Shown here piece after piece: positions 1 to 5,839 of a stretch of DNA of 5,862 nt (position 1 is its first letter; every line of letters begins with the position of its first letter). This DNA is from an uncultured Ruminococcus sp. (GTDB lineage: Bacteria; Bacillota; Clostridia; Oscillospirales; CAG-272). The notes below the pieces were generated by a model. The model was not told where the DNA came from, made no database searches, and saw only the letters and a list, made by a program, of their open reading frames with translations. The stretch covers positions 1 through 5,862 of the forward strand of contig CACXED010000315.1 of NCBI GenBank assembly GCA_902766575.1, given 5' to 3'. A program made the position numbers and the translations under genes.

Positions 1-2
1 CA

Positions 3-620
3 AAGGCGCGGGAGGAGCGGATCGCCGTCGCGAAGTCTCGGGTTACTGACGAGACAAAGACCTGCTGCACCCGTTTCGGAAATCTGATTTGCAGCCGCGG
101 CTCGGTGATCCCGCTCTGGATCGAGCAGCTGAAGTCGGGCAGACCGCTGACTGTCACCGATCCGGACATGACGCGGTTTATAATGACGCTCGACGAGGCG
201 ATCGAGCTGGTGCTCTACGCCTTTGGAGAGGGTAAGAACGGCGATATCCTTGTGCTTAAGTCGGCGTCGGCGAGGGTCGGAGATCAGGCGAGAGCGCTTA
301 TAGAGCTTTTCGGAGCCGAAAAAACTGCCCGGGTGCAGGTGATCGGCAGCCGTCACGGAGAAAAGCTACGCGAGACTCTGCTGACCGACGAGGAGAGTAT
401 CCGCGCCGTCGATCTCGGAAGATATTTCCGGATCCCGGCGGACGATCGGGGGCTCAACTACGATCTCAAAGCTCTGACGCCTGCTGACAGCGCTTTACCG
501 GATATCTCCGGCTTCAGCTCCGACCGGATAAAACCTCTGACGATAGCTGAGATCAAAGCTAAATTCCTCGAAACCGAATATATCCGCCGCGAGCTCGACG
601 AGTGGAAGCGGCGTTTATGA
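3..620 (+). CDS. capE: UDP-N-acetylglucosamine 4,6-dehydratase, CapE/FnlA/WbjB type (5' partial)
   Basis: Open frame from the window edge to a TGA stop, about 205 visible residues; family members are about 340, so roughly the N-terminal 40% lies outside. The missing part should hold the NAD(P)-binding Rossmann motif and the catalytic Tyr-x-x-x-Lys. Visible family hallmarks in order are RFGN, SRGSVIPLWIEQ, TDPDMTRFIMT, ELVLYAF, a GSRHGEKLRETLL block and RIPADDRGLNYD. The last two belong to the C-terminal domain of the CapE/FnlA branch of the CapD-like extended SDR family. Known members convert UDP-GlcNAc in the cytoplasm to a 4-keto-6-deoxy sugar nucleotide, usually the first step to UDP-L-FucNAc for capsule or O-antigen. 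A GTG at 105 is an internal codon, not the start, because family sequence continues upstream of it. The partner epimerase and reductase genes (capF/capG type) would be expected upstream, since the next gene downstream is on the other strand. Family is confident; the exact product stereochemistry is inferred. Confidence 0.88.
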   Translation, partial: KAREERIAVAKSRVTDETKTCCTRFGNLICSRGSVIPLWIEQLKSGRPLTVTDPDMTRFIMTLDEAIELVLYAFGEGKNGDILVLKSASARVGDQARALIELFGAEKTARVQVIGSRHGEKLRETLLTDEESIRAVDLGRYFRIPADDRGLNYDLKALTPADSALPDISGFSSDRIKPLTIAEIKAKFLETEYIRRELDEWKRRL

Positions 621-622
621 GA

Positions 623-674
623 GCAAAAAAGACTTCCGCAGCAGAGAAAATTTCCGCGCGGAAGCCTTTTTTGC
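623..674. terminator. Bidirectional intrinsic terminator between convergent genes
   Basis: The left arm 623-639 (GCAAAAAAG, A, CTTCCGC) pairs with the right arm 658-674 (GCGGAAG, C, CTTTTTTGC): 9 bp plus one A/C mismatch plus 7 bp, with an 18-base loop. The GC-rich core is flanked by A6 on one side and T6 on the other, so it should act on both strands. It begins two bases after the capE-type stop and lies 45 bases beyond the stop of the converging receptor gene. Confidence 0.85.
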
Positions 675-703
675 TTGATTATTCTGAAATTATGTGATAT
701 AAT
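675..703 (+). promoter_or_regulatory. Rightward sigma70-type promoter, antisense to the receptor gene
   Basis: A -35 TTGATT at 675-680, a 17-base spacer and a perfect -10 TATAAT at 698-703, with a TG at 695-696 giving an extended -10. Predicted start is near 710. It begins right after the bidirectional terminator and reads into the 3' end of the receptor gene on the opposite strand. No rightward gene with credible coding content follows, so any product would be an antisense RNA. Prediction from motif only. Confidence 0.5.
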
Positions 704-718
704 GTTGACTGAAAGCTA

Positions 719-2203
719 TCACTTTCCGTAATTTTCGAAATAGTCGATAACCGTGTCGTAGTAGGTGGAGATCGCCGACTCCTTGGACGCCCAGTAGGAC
801 TCAAAGTCGGTCTTGTTCGCGCTAATCAGGGTCTGGAAGATGAACGACGCGCCTTTCCAGCCGTCGTATACGTAGCCGAGGTCGAACACGCGGGAGTTCA
901 CGACCTTGTCGATCATCGCGATAGACTCGTCGTCGCGGGTGTACTTGGTCTTAAGCGCGGTCTCGTAGTAAGCCGGAACGACCTTCTTGTAGCTCTCGGC
1001 GCAGAGCGCTTCGGTGATGATTCCCGTGCGCTCGGGATCGGAGACTGTAACCGGAACGCAGAGGATATCGTGGCTTCCGTCAACCATCGTGTAGTAGTCG
1101 TCCTGAGCCTCGTCCCACTTCGGATAGGGGATGATTCCGAAATCGTCCTTCATCTCGCGGAGATAATCGACTGCTTGGGAAATAACACCGTTGATAAATA
1201 CGGCTCTGCCGTCGATGAAGCAGTCGAGCGCGAACAGCGAGCTGTATTCAGCCTCTTTGGAGTTGATGTATATTCCCTCGTTGTCAAAGAAGAACGAGCA
1301 GAGCTTCTGAACTATATCGTTGGTCTTTGCGGAGTGGTAGACGAGCTCCACGTCGCCGGACTGATTCTTCTGGAGCACGTGTCCGCCGAATGCCCAGAGG
1401 TAGGTGTTCAGCGACGAGCGCGCGGTCGATATGTAGCCGTACAGATCCTTGCCGTCGCCCTTGCTGTTCGCGTTCATGTCAATGTAGATATCCTTGGTCA
1501 GTTCGAGCGCCTTGTCGATGGTCCACTTGCCGTCGTTGACGAGACCGTAGATATCGCCGAGACTGTATTCCTCCGCGAGCTTCTTGTTGTAGAGCACGCA
1601 GTAGGTGTTCGCAAGCGCGGTGATGTCATAGTCGCCGATCGCGAGCAGGCAGACGTCCTTGACGCTGAGGTCGTCAACCGTCGAGTCAGCCCACCACGGC
1701 TTGTCAAAATCGACATACGGAACGTCGTACCAGTTCATGTAGTTGCCGTTCATCGCGACGCTTCCGGTCATAACGACGTGGGTCATGCAGAGGTCAACCG
1801 CGTCCTCGCCAGCCTGAACGATATTGGTGATCTTGGCTTGCATAGCGTCGGCAGCGTCGGTCAGAACCTCGATTTTGACCTTGAAGCGATCCTCGACGGC
1901 GAGATTTCGCTGATAGATCGCGTCGTCGATGACGTCTCCGGTCGATTCCTCCTGAATTACCGTCCAGTCGAGACCGGTCTCGGTCGCGACAGTGAATGTA
2001 GCGCCGCCGTAGGTCTTGTCGGGCAGACCGTCGGAGATGGACTCGCGTTCGGTGCGCGGATCGGCGGGAGTTGTTACTTCCGGAGCTGTTGTGTCCGGAG
2101 CCGAGGTTTCAGACGGGCTGACCTCACTGCCGCAGGACGCTGCGGAAACGAGCAAAGCTGCGAGCAGCATTAAGCTCAGGGTGCGTTTTGCTGATTTTTG
2201 CAT
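719..2203 (-). CDS. ABC transporter extracellular solute-binding lipoprotein
   Basis: 494 residues with a lipoprotein signal peptide: KSAKR positive n-region, a hydrophobic stretch at about 8-22, and a lipobox-like SAAS-C with the lipidated Cys at 24. A Ser/Thr/Pro-rich tether follows (about 27-50). The mature part (65-494) looks like a family 1 (MalE-like) periplasmic-binding fold; recognisable pieces include YGGATFTV (65-72), LYNKKLAEEY (204-213), NDGKWTIDKALELTKDIY (223-240) with the DMNANSKGDGKD loop after it (242-253), and FGIIPYPKWDEAQDDYY (355-371). These are common in clostridial sugar or oligosaccharide receptors. The DMNANSKGDGKD loop resembles a calcium-binding loop. The start chosen is the ATG at 2203-2201, because it has GAGGA seven bases upstream and directly begins the signal peptide; an upstream ATG at 2254 would add an AT-rich nonsense extension. 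It should be membrane-tethered on the outer face and deliver a solute to a permease. No permease or ATPase gene is adjacent, so the substrate is unknown; sugar is an inference. Confidence 0.9.
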   Translation of the reverse strand: MQKSAKRTLSLMLLAALLVSAASCGSEVSPSETSAPDTTAPEVTTPADPRTERESISDGLPDKTYGGATFTVATETGLDWTVIQEESTGDVIDDAIYQRNLAVEDRFKVKIEVLTDAADAMQAKITNIVQAGEDAVDLCMTHVVMTGSVAMNGNYMNWYDVPYVDFDKPWWADSTVDDLSVKDVCLLAIGDYDITALANTYCVLYNKKLAEEYSLGDIYGLVNDGKWTIDKALELTKDIYIDMNANSKGDGKDLYGYISTARSSLNTYLWAFGGHVLQKNQSGDVELVYHSAKTNDIVQKLCSFFFDNEGIYINSKEAEYSSLFALDCFIDGRAVFINGVISQAVDYLREMKDDFGIIPYPKWDEAQDDYYTMVDGSHDILCVPVTVSDPERTGIITEALCAESYKKVVPAYYETALKTKYTRDDESIAMIDKVVNSRVFDLGYVYDGWKGASFIFQTLISANKTDFESYWASKESAISTYYDTVIDYFENYGK

Positions 2204-2218
2204 TTGAAATTCCTCGCT

Positions 2219-2247
2219 TTCAAAAATAATATATACAATAATATAAT
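2219..2247 (+). promoter_or_regulatory. Candidate promoter for the AraC-family regulator
   Basis: A -35 TTCAAA at 2219-2224 (4 of 6 consensus), a 17-base spacer and a perfect -10 TATAAT at 2242-2247. Predicted start is near 2254, giving a leader of about 73 bases. The region is very AT-rich, so chance -10 matches are likely and this call is tentative. Confidence 0.45.
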
Positions 2248-2252
2248 AACAC

Positions 2253-2258
2253 ATTATA
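2253..2258 (-). promoter_or_regulatory. Candidate -10 element of the receptor gene
   Basis: On the minus strand a perfect TATAAT lies at 2258-2253, with a predicted start near 2246 and a leader of about 43 bases. At the 17-base position upstream (2276-2281) the minus strand reads TATTTT, which is a very poor -35. A good -10 without a -35 is typical of promoters that need an activator, which fits the adjacent AraC-family gene. This is inference from motif position. Confidence 0.4.
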
Positions 2259-2265
2259 GTCCGAC

Positions 2266-2309
2266 TTTATATCAAAAAATACCGGAATCGACATTTATTT
2301 TGATAAAAA
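2266..2309. repeat. Inverted repeat, candidate operator of the divergent control region
   Basis: The arm TTTATATCAAAA (2266-2277) is matched by TTTTGATAAAAA (2298-2309), its reverse complement at 11 of 12 positions, with a core of 8 perfect pairs (TATCAAAA/TTTTGATA). The arm centres are 32 bases apart, close to three helical turns. The element covers roughly -20 to -63 relative to the predicted receptor start, where AraC-type activators commonly bind. In the regulator's own leader it could alternatively fold as an RNA hairpin. Confidence 0.45.
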
Positions 2310-2326
2310 AACACCGAGGGAAGAAT

Positions 2327-3163
2327 ATGAATCTCAATGAATATCTCAAGGAGGACTTTAATACTCCGCTTGGAATTATGAATATGCAGACTGCGGGAAA
2401 TCTACAGCCGTATTTTCACTGGCATCCGCATTATGAAGTGCTGATAATTTACGGCGGAAAATACACGCTCGAGAGCAACACGACGGTATACAGCTCGGAG
2501 CGTCCAGCGGTGTTCATTCACCGACCCTATTGCCTGCACAAGCTCAACGCCGGGGAAGAAAATATCTATTCGCGCTTTGTGATCTTTATCAGCAAGAAGC
2601 TGCTTGCCGATTTTCCGACGTCGCTCGTAGATATGTCGGTTTTCTCGAACGCGAGCCTTATGCGCGCCGACCCGACCGACGATGAGCTTGACGAGCTTGT
2701 CGGGCTCTTCCGCAGTCTCGAAAAATCTGTCGGTAATTACTGGAATCCGCCGAAAGAATACGATCCTGTCAAGGGTGCGCTGACCGCAGCGCTCGTGCTT
2801 CACGAGGTGATGAGGATCTGCTCGACGGGACGCGGCGAGATCAGCCTGACAAAGCACAGCTACATTCAGGACGTTTTGCAGCTCGTCACCGAGAATTTCG
2901 CCGAGCAGATGACGATAGACGAGCTCTGCGTCCGCTTCGGAGTCGGGCGGACAAAGTTCGCGAACGATTTCCAAGCCGTCACCGGCTCTACCTACAAAAA
3001 ATACATGACCGACTTACGGCAGACCCGCGCGCGAGAGCTGCTGGCGTCGGGCTCGAGCATAATAAACGCCTCGCTCGAGACCGGATATTCGAGCGAGGCG
3101 CATTTTATCAAGGCTTTCCGGGAATACTGGGGCGTGACGCCGGGGGAATTCAAGCGGGATTAA
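2327..3163 (+). CDS. AraC-family transcriptional regulator with N-terminal cupin sensor
   Basis: 278 residues. The N-terminal half (about 1-100) is an AraC-binding cupin: FHWHPHYEVLIIYGG at 30-44 supplies the His and Glu cluster of the first cupin motif, and FIHRPYCLHKL at 63-73 the second. The C-terminal 100 residues (179-278) form an AraC/XylS double helix-turn-helix. The first recognition unit is TIDELCVRFGVGRTKFANDF (196-215); the second spans about 245-266 and includes SLETGYSSEAHFIKAFREYW plus GVTPGEFKRD, the classic family signature. The start is the ATG at 2327, preceded by GAGGGA five bases upstream; an in-frame ATG at 2198 would add 43 non-family residues. The gene is divergent from the solute-receptor gene across 123 bases, the usual arrangement for a regulator and its target. 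It probably senses a small ligand and controls the receptor and perhaps itself; ligand and direction of control are not visible. Confidence 0.93.
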   Translation: MNLNEYLKEDFNTPLGIMNMQTAGNLQPYFHWHPHYEVLIIYGGKYTLESNTTVYSSERPAVFIHRPYCLHKLNAGEENIYSRFVIFISKKLLADFPTSLVDMSVFSNASLMRADPTDDELDELVGLFRSLEKSVGNYWNPPKEYDPVKGALTAALVLHEVMRICSTGRGEISLTKHSYIQDVLQLVTENFAEQMTIDELCVRFGVGRTKFANDFQAVTGSTYKKYMTDLRQTRARELLASGSSIINASLETGYSSEAHFIKAFREYWGVTPGEFKRD

Positions 3164-3171
3164 CTCCGGTC

Positions 3172-3200
3172 TTGACAAAACGCGCGGAATGTAGTATAAT
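3172..3200 (+). promoter_or_regulatory. Perfect consensus sigma70-type promoter of the FAD oxidoreductase gene
   Basis: TTGACA at 3172-3177, a 17-base spacer and TATAAT at 3195-3200: both hexamers match consensus exactly. Predicted start is near 3207, giving a leader of about 72 bases. It begins eight bases after the regulator's stop codon, so the FAD gene is transcribed independently of the regulator gene. Confidence 0.85.
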
Positions 3201-3219
3201 ATATATGCAATGAAGCAAA

Positions 3220-3251
3220 TCCGCAGGCGGCTCGTCTGCGGAGTGTTTTTT
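3220..3251 (+). terminator. Terminator-like hairpin in the leader of the FAD gene
   Basis: TCCGCAG (3220-3226) pairs perfectly with CTGCGGA (3236-3242) around a nine-base loop, and is followed by GTG and six T residues (3246-3251). It may end transcripts from the upstream AraC-family gene, whose stop is 57 bases before it. It also lies downstream of the consensus promoter at 3172-3200, so it sits inside the FAD gene's leader and could act as an attenuator there. No competing antiterminator pairing was evident in the short leader. Confidence 0.6.
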
Positions 3252-3278
3252 GTAAAAATATAAAGGAATGATCAACTC

Positions 3279-4673
3279 ATGAAATATGACGTCGTAATCG
3301 TCGGCGCGGGACCTGCCGGGATCTTCACCGCGCTCGAGCTTATCAGAAAAAACTCGGGGAAGAAGATAATCATCCTCGAAAAGGGGCTTCCGGTTGAGAA
3401 GCGCAGCTGCCCGAAGCAGAAAACCAAGCAATGCGTCCAGTGCAAGCCCTACTGCCATATCACGACCGGATTCTCTGGAGCGGGCGCATTTTCTGACGGC
3501 AAGCTATCACTCTCCTATGAGGTCGGCGGCGAGCTGCCCGAGCTGATAGGCTGGCAGCAGGCGCAGAGCCTTATCGACTACACCGACTCGATCTACCTCG
3601 AGTTCGGCGCGGACGAGCATATCGAGGGCGTCTCAAACGATCCGTTCATCAAGGAGATCCGCAAGCGCGCGATTCAGGCGGGACTGCGGCTCGTGGACTG
3701 CCCGATACGCCATCTCGGAACCGAAAAGGCGCAGCATATCTACTACTCGATTCAGGAGTATCTGCTCGCAAACGGCGTTGAGATCGAATTTTCAGCAAAC
3801 TGCACCGACCTGATCGTCGAGGACGAGGTCTGCCGTGGAGTCAGAGCTGTCGATTCCCACGGAGCCGAGCGCGAGTATTTCGGAGACGATATCGTCGTCG
3901 CTACCGGACGGCGCGGAGCCGACTGGCTCGAGAAAATCTGCATCGAGCATGACGTCGAGCATCGCCCCGGAACGGTCGATATCGGCGTCCGCGTCGAGGT
4001 CAGGAATGAGATAATCGAGGACGTGAACAAGGTTCTCTACGAGTCGAAGCTGATCGGCTACCCGAAGCCTTTCAAGAACAAGGTGCGCACATTCTGTCAG
4101 AATCCGGGCGGCTTTGTCAGTCAGGAGAACTACGACAACAACCTCGCCGTGGTCAACGGACACTCCTACAAGGACTACAAGTCGACGAACACGAACCTCG
4201 CGATACTCTGCTCGCACAACTTCAATCAGCCGTTCAATCAGCCGATAGCCTACGCGCAGAAGGTCGGCGAGCTGACGAATATGCTCGGAGCGGGGCATAT
4301 CCTCGTGCAGCGCTTCGGCGATATCCTCGACGGCAAGCGCACGTGGCAGAAGGAGCTGGCACAGTCGAACGTCAAGCCGACCCTGCCCGACGCGGTCGCC
4401 GGAGATATTACCGCCGCGATGCCCTACCGCGCGATGACGAATATCATCAACTTCATTCAGGCGGTGGATATCGTCGTGCCGGGCTTTGCGAGCCCCGAGA
4501 CGCTGCTCTACTCGCCCGAGCTGAAATTCTACTCGAACCGCGTCAGGATGGACGAGAACCTCGACACGTCTCTGCGCGGACTGCATTGTCTCGGCGATTC
4601 GAGCGGCTGGACGCGCGGGCTTATGATGGCGTCGATAATGGGCGTTCTGATGGCGCGAAATCTGACCAAATAA
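3279..4673 (+). CDS. FAD-dependent dehydrogenase/oxidoreductase, COG2509 type
   Basis: 464 residues, full length for the family. The N-terminus is a dinucleotide-binding fold: VVIVGAGPAGIFTALEL (5-21) holds GxGxxG, and E34 in IILEKG is the acidic residue expected to bind the FAD ribose. A cysteine cluster follows at C44, C52, C55 and C59 (C-x7-C-x2-C-x3-C), then FSGAGAFSDGKL (65-76), a signature of this family. IVVATGRRG (205-213) is the second FAD-contacting strand, and the C-terminal CLGDSSGWTRGLMMASIMG (437-455) closes the FAD site. The family ("uncharacterized FAD-dependent dehydrogenase") has no settled substrate to my knowledge. The protein has no signal peptide or membrane segment, so it is probably cytoplasmic. 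The start ATG at 3279 has AAAGGA 11 bases upstream, rather long spacing; an ATG at 3268 opens only four codons. It appears to be a single-gene unit with its own strong promoter. Family is confident, function is not. Confidence 0.88.
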   Translation: MKYDVVIVGAGPAGIFTALELIRKNSGKKIIILEKGLPVEKRSCPKQKTKQCVQCKPYCHITTGFSGAGAFSDGKLSLSYEVGGELPELIGWQQAQSLIDYTDSIYLEFGADEHIEGVSNDPFIKEIRKRAIQAGLRLVDCPIRHLGTEKAQHIYYSIQEYLLANGVEIEFSANCTDLIVEDEVCRGVRAVDSHGAEREYFGDDIVVATGRRGADWLEKICIEHDVEHRPGTVDIGVRVEVRNEIIEDVNKVLYESKLIGYPKPFKNKVRTFCQNPGGFVSQENYDNNLAVVNGHSYKDYKSTNTNLAILCSHNFNQPFNQPIAYAQKVGELTNMLGAGHILVQRFGDILDGKRTWQKELAQSNVKPTLPDAVAGDITAAMPYRAMTNIINFIQAVDIVVPGFASPETLLYSPELKFYSNRVRMDENLDTSLRGLHCLGDSSGWTRGLMMASIMGVLMARNLTK

Positions 4674-4704
4674 AAAATCGGCGCAGGCGTTAAGCCTGCG
4701 CCGA
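4672..4704 (-). terminator. Intrinsic terminator of the CBM9-like gene
   Basis: A perfect 11-bp hairpin (arms 4678-4688 and 4694-4704, TCGGCGCAGGC and its complement) with a five-base GTTAA loop. Read leftward it is followed by six T residues (complement of the A tract 4672-4677), so it ends the minus-strand gene 36 bases after that gene's stop. Read rightward there is no T tract, so it is at best a weak stop for the FAD gene. The T tract overlaps the FAD gene's stop codon. Confidence 0.85.
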
Positions 4705-4740
4705 AATCAATGAAAAAGTTCGGTGCTTACTTGGAAATTA

Positions 4741-5667
4741 TTACTTTCTCTTTCTGAGAGCGAACGCAGCGCCTGCGGACGCGGTCATAGCGAGAAGAAC
4801 GAGAGCCGCGGTATCAGCGGTCTGTGCAGCCGAGCCGGGATTGGAGGCTGCGGGAGCTGCCTGGAGCTGTAACACTATCGAGCCCATCTCCTGAGCCTTC
4901 CAGCTTGCGCCGGTGGTAGCGTCGGAACGGATGTAGATGTTCTTGCCGGCAGCGTCCTTGTCGGTGTAGACGAAGAAGAAGGGAAGCTCGTAGCCCGCCT
5001 TGATCTTTGCAAGCTCGCCGGTCATATCGAATACCTTTGCGCCCTCGTTGGAACGACCTGCGCCCTTGACGCAGAGCTCAGTCCACGGAATAGCGATTTC
5101 AACATTGTAGTTTGCGCCGGTTTCGCTGTACTTGGTGCAGTAGGTCTTGAGCTTGGTGTAGTTCTTGACGTTCTGCTCGCCGTCCTTCTCGGAACGGTAT
5201 GCGTCAGCCACAACATAGCACTCGCCCTCGCAAAGACCGATGCCAAAGAGCTGGGTGTTCTGATCCTTGATGATATTGCCGGGGTTGAAGCCGAGCTGGA
5301 AGGAGTCGTATTTTCCAAAGGGATCCTGATCCTTAAGAGCATCCTTAGTGGTCTGGTTGTTGGTGGTGTCGCCCTCGACTACGATGCCGAGGTAGAGGTT
5401 CTTAGCGTCCCATGCGGAGTAGATGGTGAACTTCTGGGTAGCCCACGAGGTGCCAGCCCAGGTTCCCTCGGTGTTCTTTCCGGAGCCGTCGAAAACGAGA
5501 GTAGAGCAGTTGCCGTACTCAGCCGCGGTGATCTTGCCGTCCTGAACGGGAGCCTTGGTAACTCCGCCGGTCTTGACCTTGATGTCGCCGACAGCAGCCG
5601 ATGCGCTGCTTGCGAGCATGGTAGCAGCGACGAGCGCAGTGGTGAGGATCTTTAATGATTTCTTCAT
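4741..5667 (-). CDS. Exported protein with CBM9/DOMON-like domain and C-terminal membrane anchor
   Basis: 308 residues. An N-terminal signal peptide (MKKSLKILTTALVAATML, cleavage probably after ASA near residue 24) starts a secreted protein. Residues about 35-268 resemble the family 9 carbohydrate-binding/DOMON-like beta-sandwich: DGKITAAEYG (43-52), WDAKNLYLGIVVEGD (86-100), DSFQLGFNPG (121-130) and YNVEIAIPWTEL (187-198) are typical. An Ala/Pro-rich linker (269-281) leads to QTADTA, a hydrophobic stretch (287-304) and RKRK at the end. That tripartite tail looks like a cell-wall sorting signal with a degenerate PQTGD-type motif, or simply a membrane anchor. The chosen ATG at 5667 has AAAGGA seven bases upstream and begins the signal peptide; the open frame to 5844 runs through the promoter and is not coding. 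It has its own consensus promoter and terminator, so it is a single-gene unit. No enzyme domain is present; carbohydrate binding at the surface is inferred and no ligand is shown. Confidence 0.82.
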   Translation of the reverse strand: MKKSLKILTTALVAATMLASSASAAVGDIKVKTGGVTKAPVQDGKITAAEYGNCSTLVFDGSGKNTEGTWAGTSWATQKFTIYSAWDAKNLYLGIVVEGDTTNNQTTKDALKDQDPFGKYDSFQLGFNPGNIIKDQNTQLFGIGLCEGECYVVADAYRSEKDGEQNVKNYTKLKTYCTKYSETGANYNVEIAIPWTELCVKGAGRSNEGAKVFDMTGELAKIKAGYELPFFFVYTDKDAAGKNIYIRSDATTGASWKAQEMGSIVLQLQAAPAASNPGSAAQTADTAALVLLAMTASAGAAFALRKRK

Positions 5668-5743
5668 GATAATTTCCTTTCGTTCGTTGAATTTTGATGT
5701 GAATAGACAAAATTCGTTATTCTCAGCGCTTTGAACTGTAAAT

Positions 5744-5772
5744 ATTATAACACGATAAATTCGGGTTGTCAA
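5744..5772 (-). promoter_or_regulatory. Perfect consensus promoter of the CBM9-like gene
   Basis: On the minus strand TTGACA (5772-5767), a 17-base spacer and TATAAT (5749-5744), with a TG three bases before the -10 giving an extended element. Predicted start is near 5737 and the leader is about 70 bases with AAAGGA before the ATG at 5667. The exact match predicts strong constitutive expression. Confidence 0.85.
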
Positions 5773-5810
5773 TGACGCGGATTTCACTAAAATTGATTTA
5801 TATTGTACTA

Positions 5811-5839
5811 TTGACATTCTCCATTCGATATGATATAAT
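5811..5839 (+). promoter_or_regulatory. Perfect consensus promoter reading out of the window to the right
   Basis: TTGACA (5811-5816), a 17-base spacer and TATAAT (5834-5839), with TG at 5831-5832 as an extended -10. Predicted start is at about 5843-5846. The -35 element lies 38 bases from that of the leftward promoter. The few remaining bases hold GGGGAGG (5848-5854), a good ribosome binding site for a start codon just beyond the edge, or alternatively the 5' end of a stable RNA. The driven gene is not visible. Confidence 0.85.

Noticed and set aside
105..620. GTG at 105 as the start of a short gene
   Set aside because: Family-specific sequence (TRFGN, SRG) continues in frame upstream to the window edge, so the gene is a partial CDS entering from outside.
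652..663. Palindrome TTCCGCGCGGAA as a possible operator
   Set aside because: Its right half is part of the terminator stem at 623-674, which explains it better.
1070..2173. A 367-codon rightward open frame opposite the receptor gene
   Set aside because: It mirrors the receptor gene on the other strand, is dominated by Val, Arg, Asp and Ala as expected from antisense codon bias, has no recognisable domain, and the receptor on the minus strand is clearly real.
2402..2974. A 190-codon leftward open frame opposite the AraC-family gene
   Set aside because: Overlaps both domains of a well-recognised regulator and shows no motif, so it is not a gene.
4221..4244. Perfect 12-base tandem repeat (TTCAATCAGCCG twice) inside the FAD gene
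   Set aside because: It encodes FNQPFNQP; from memory, related proteins have a similar FxxPFxxP segment here, so it looks like conserved protein sequence rather than a recent duplication or a slippage locus.
3792..4586. A 264-codon leftward open frame opposite the FAD gene
   Set aside because: Same kind of shadow: Arg/Val/Asp/Leu-rich with no family motif, lying inside a strongly supported oxidoreductase gene.
4343..4693. A 116-codon rightward frame overlapping the FAD gene's 3' end in another frame
   Set aside because: Arg/Asp-rich out-of-frame translation; the main frame holds the conserved C-terminal FAD motif up to its stop, so no frameshift is implied.
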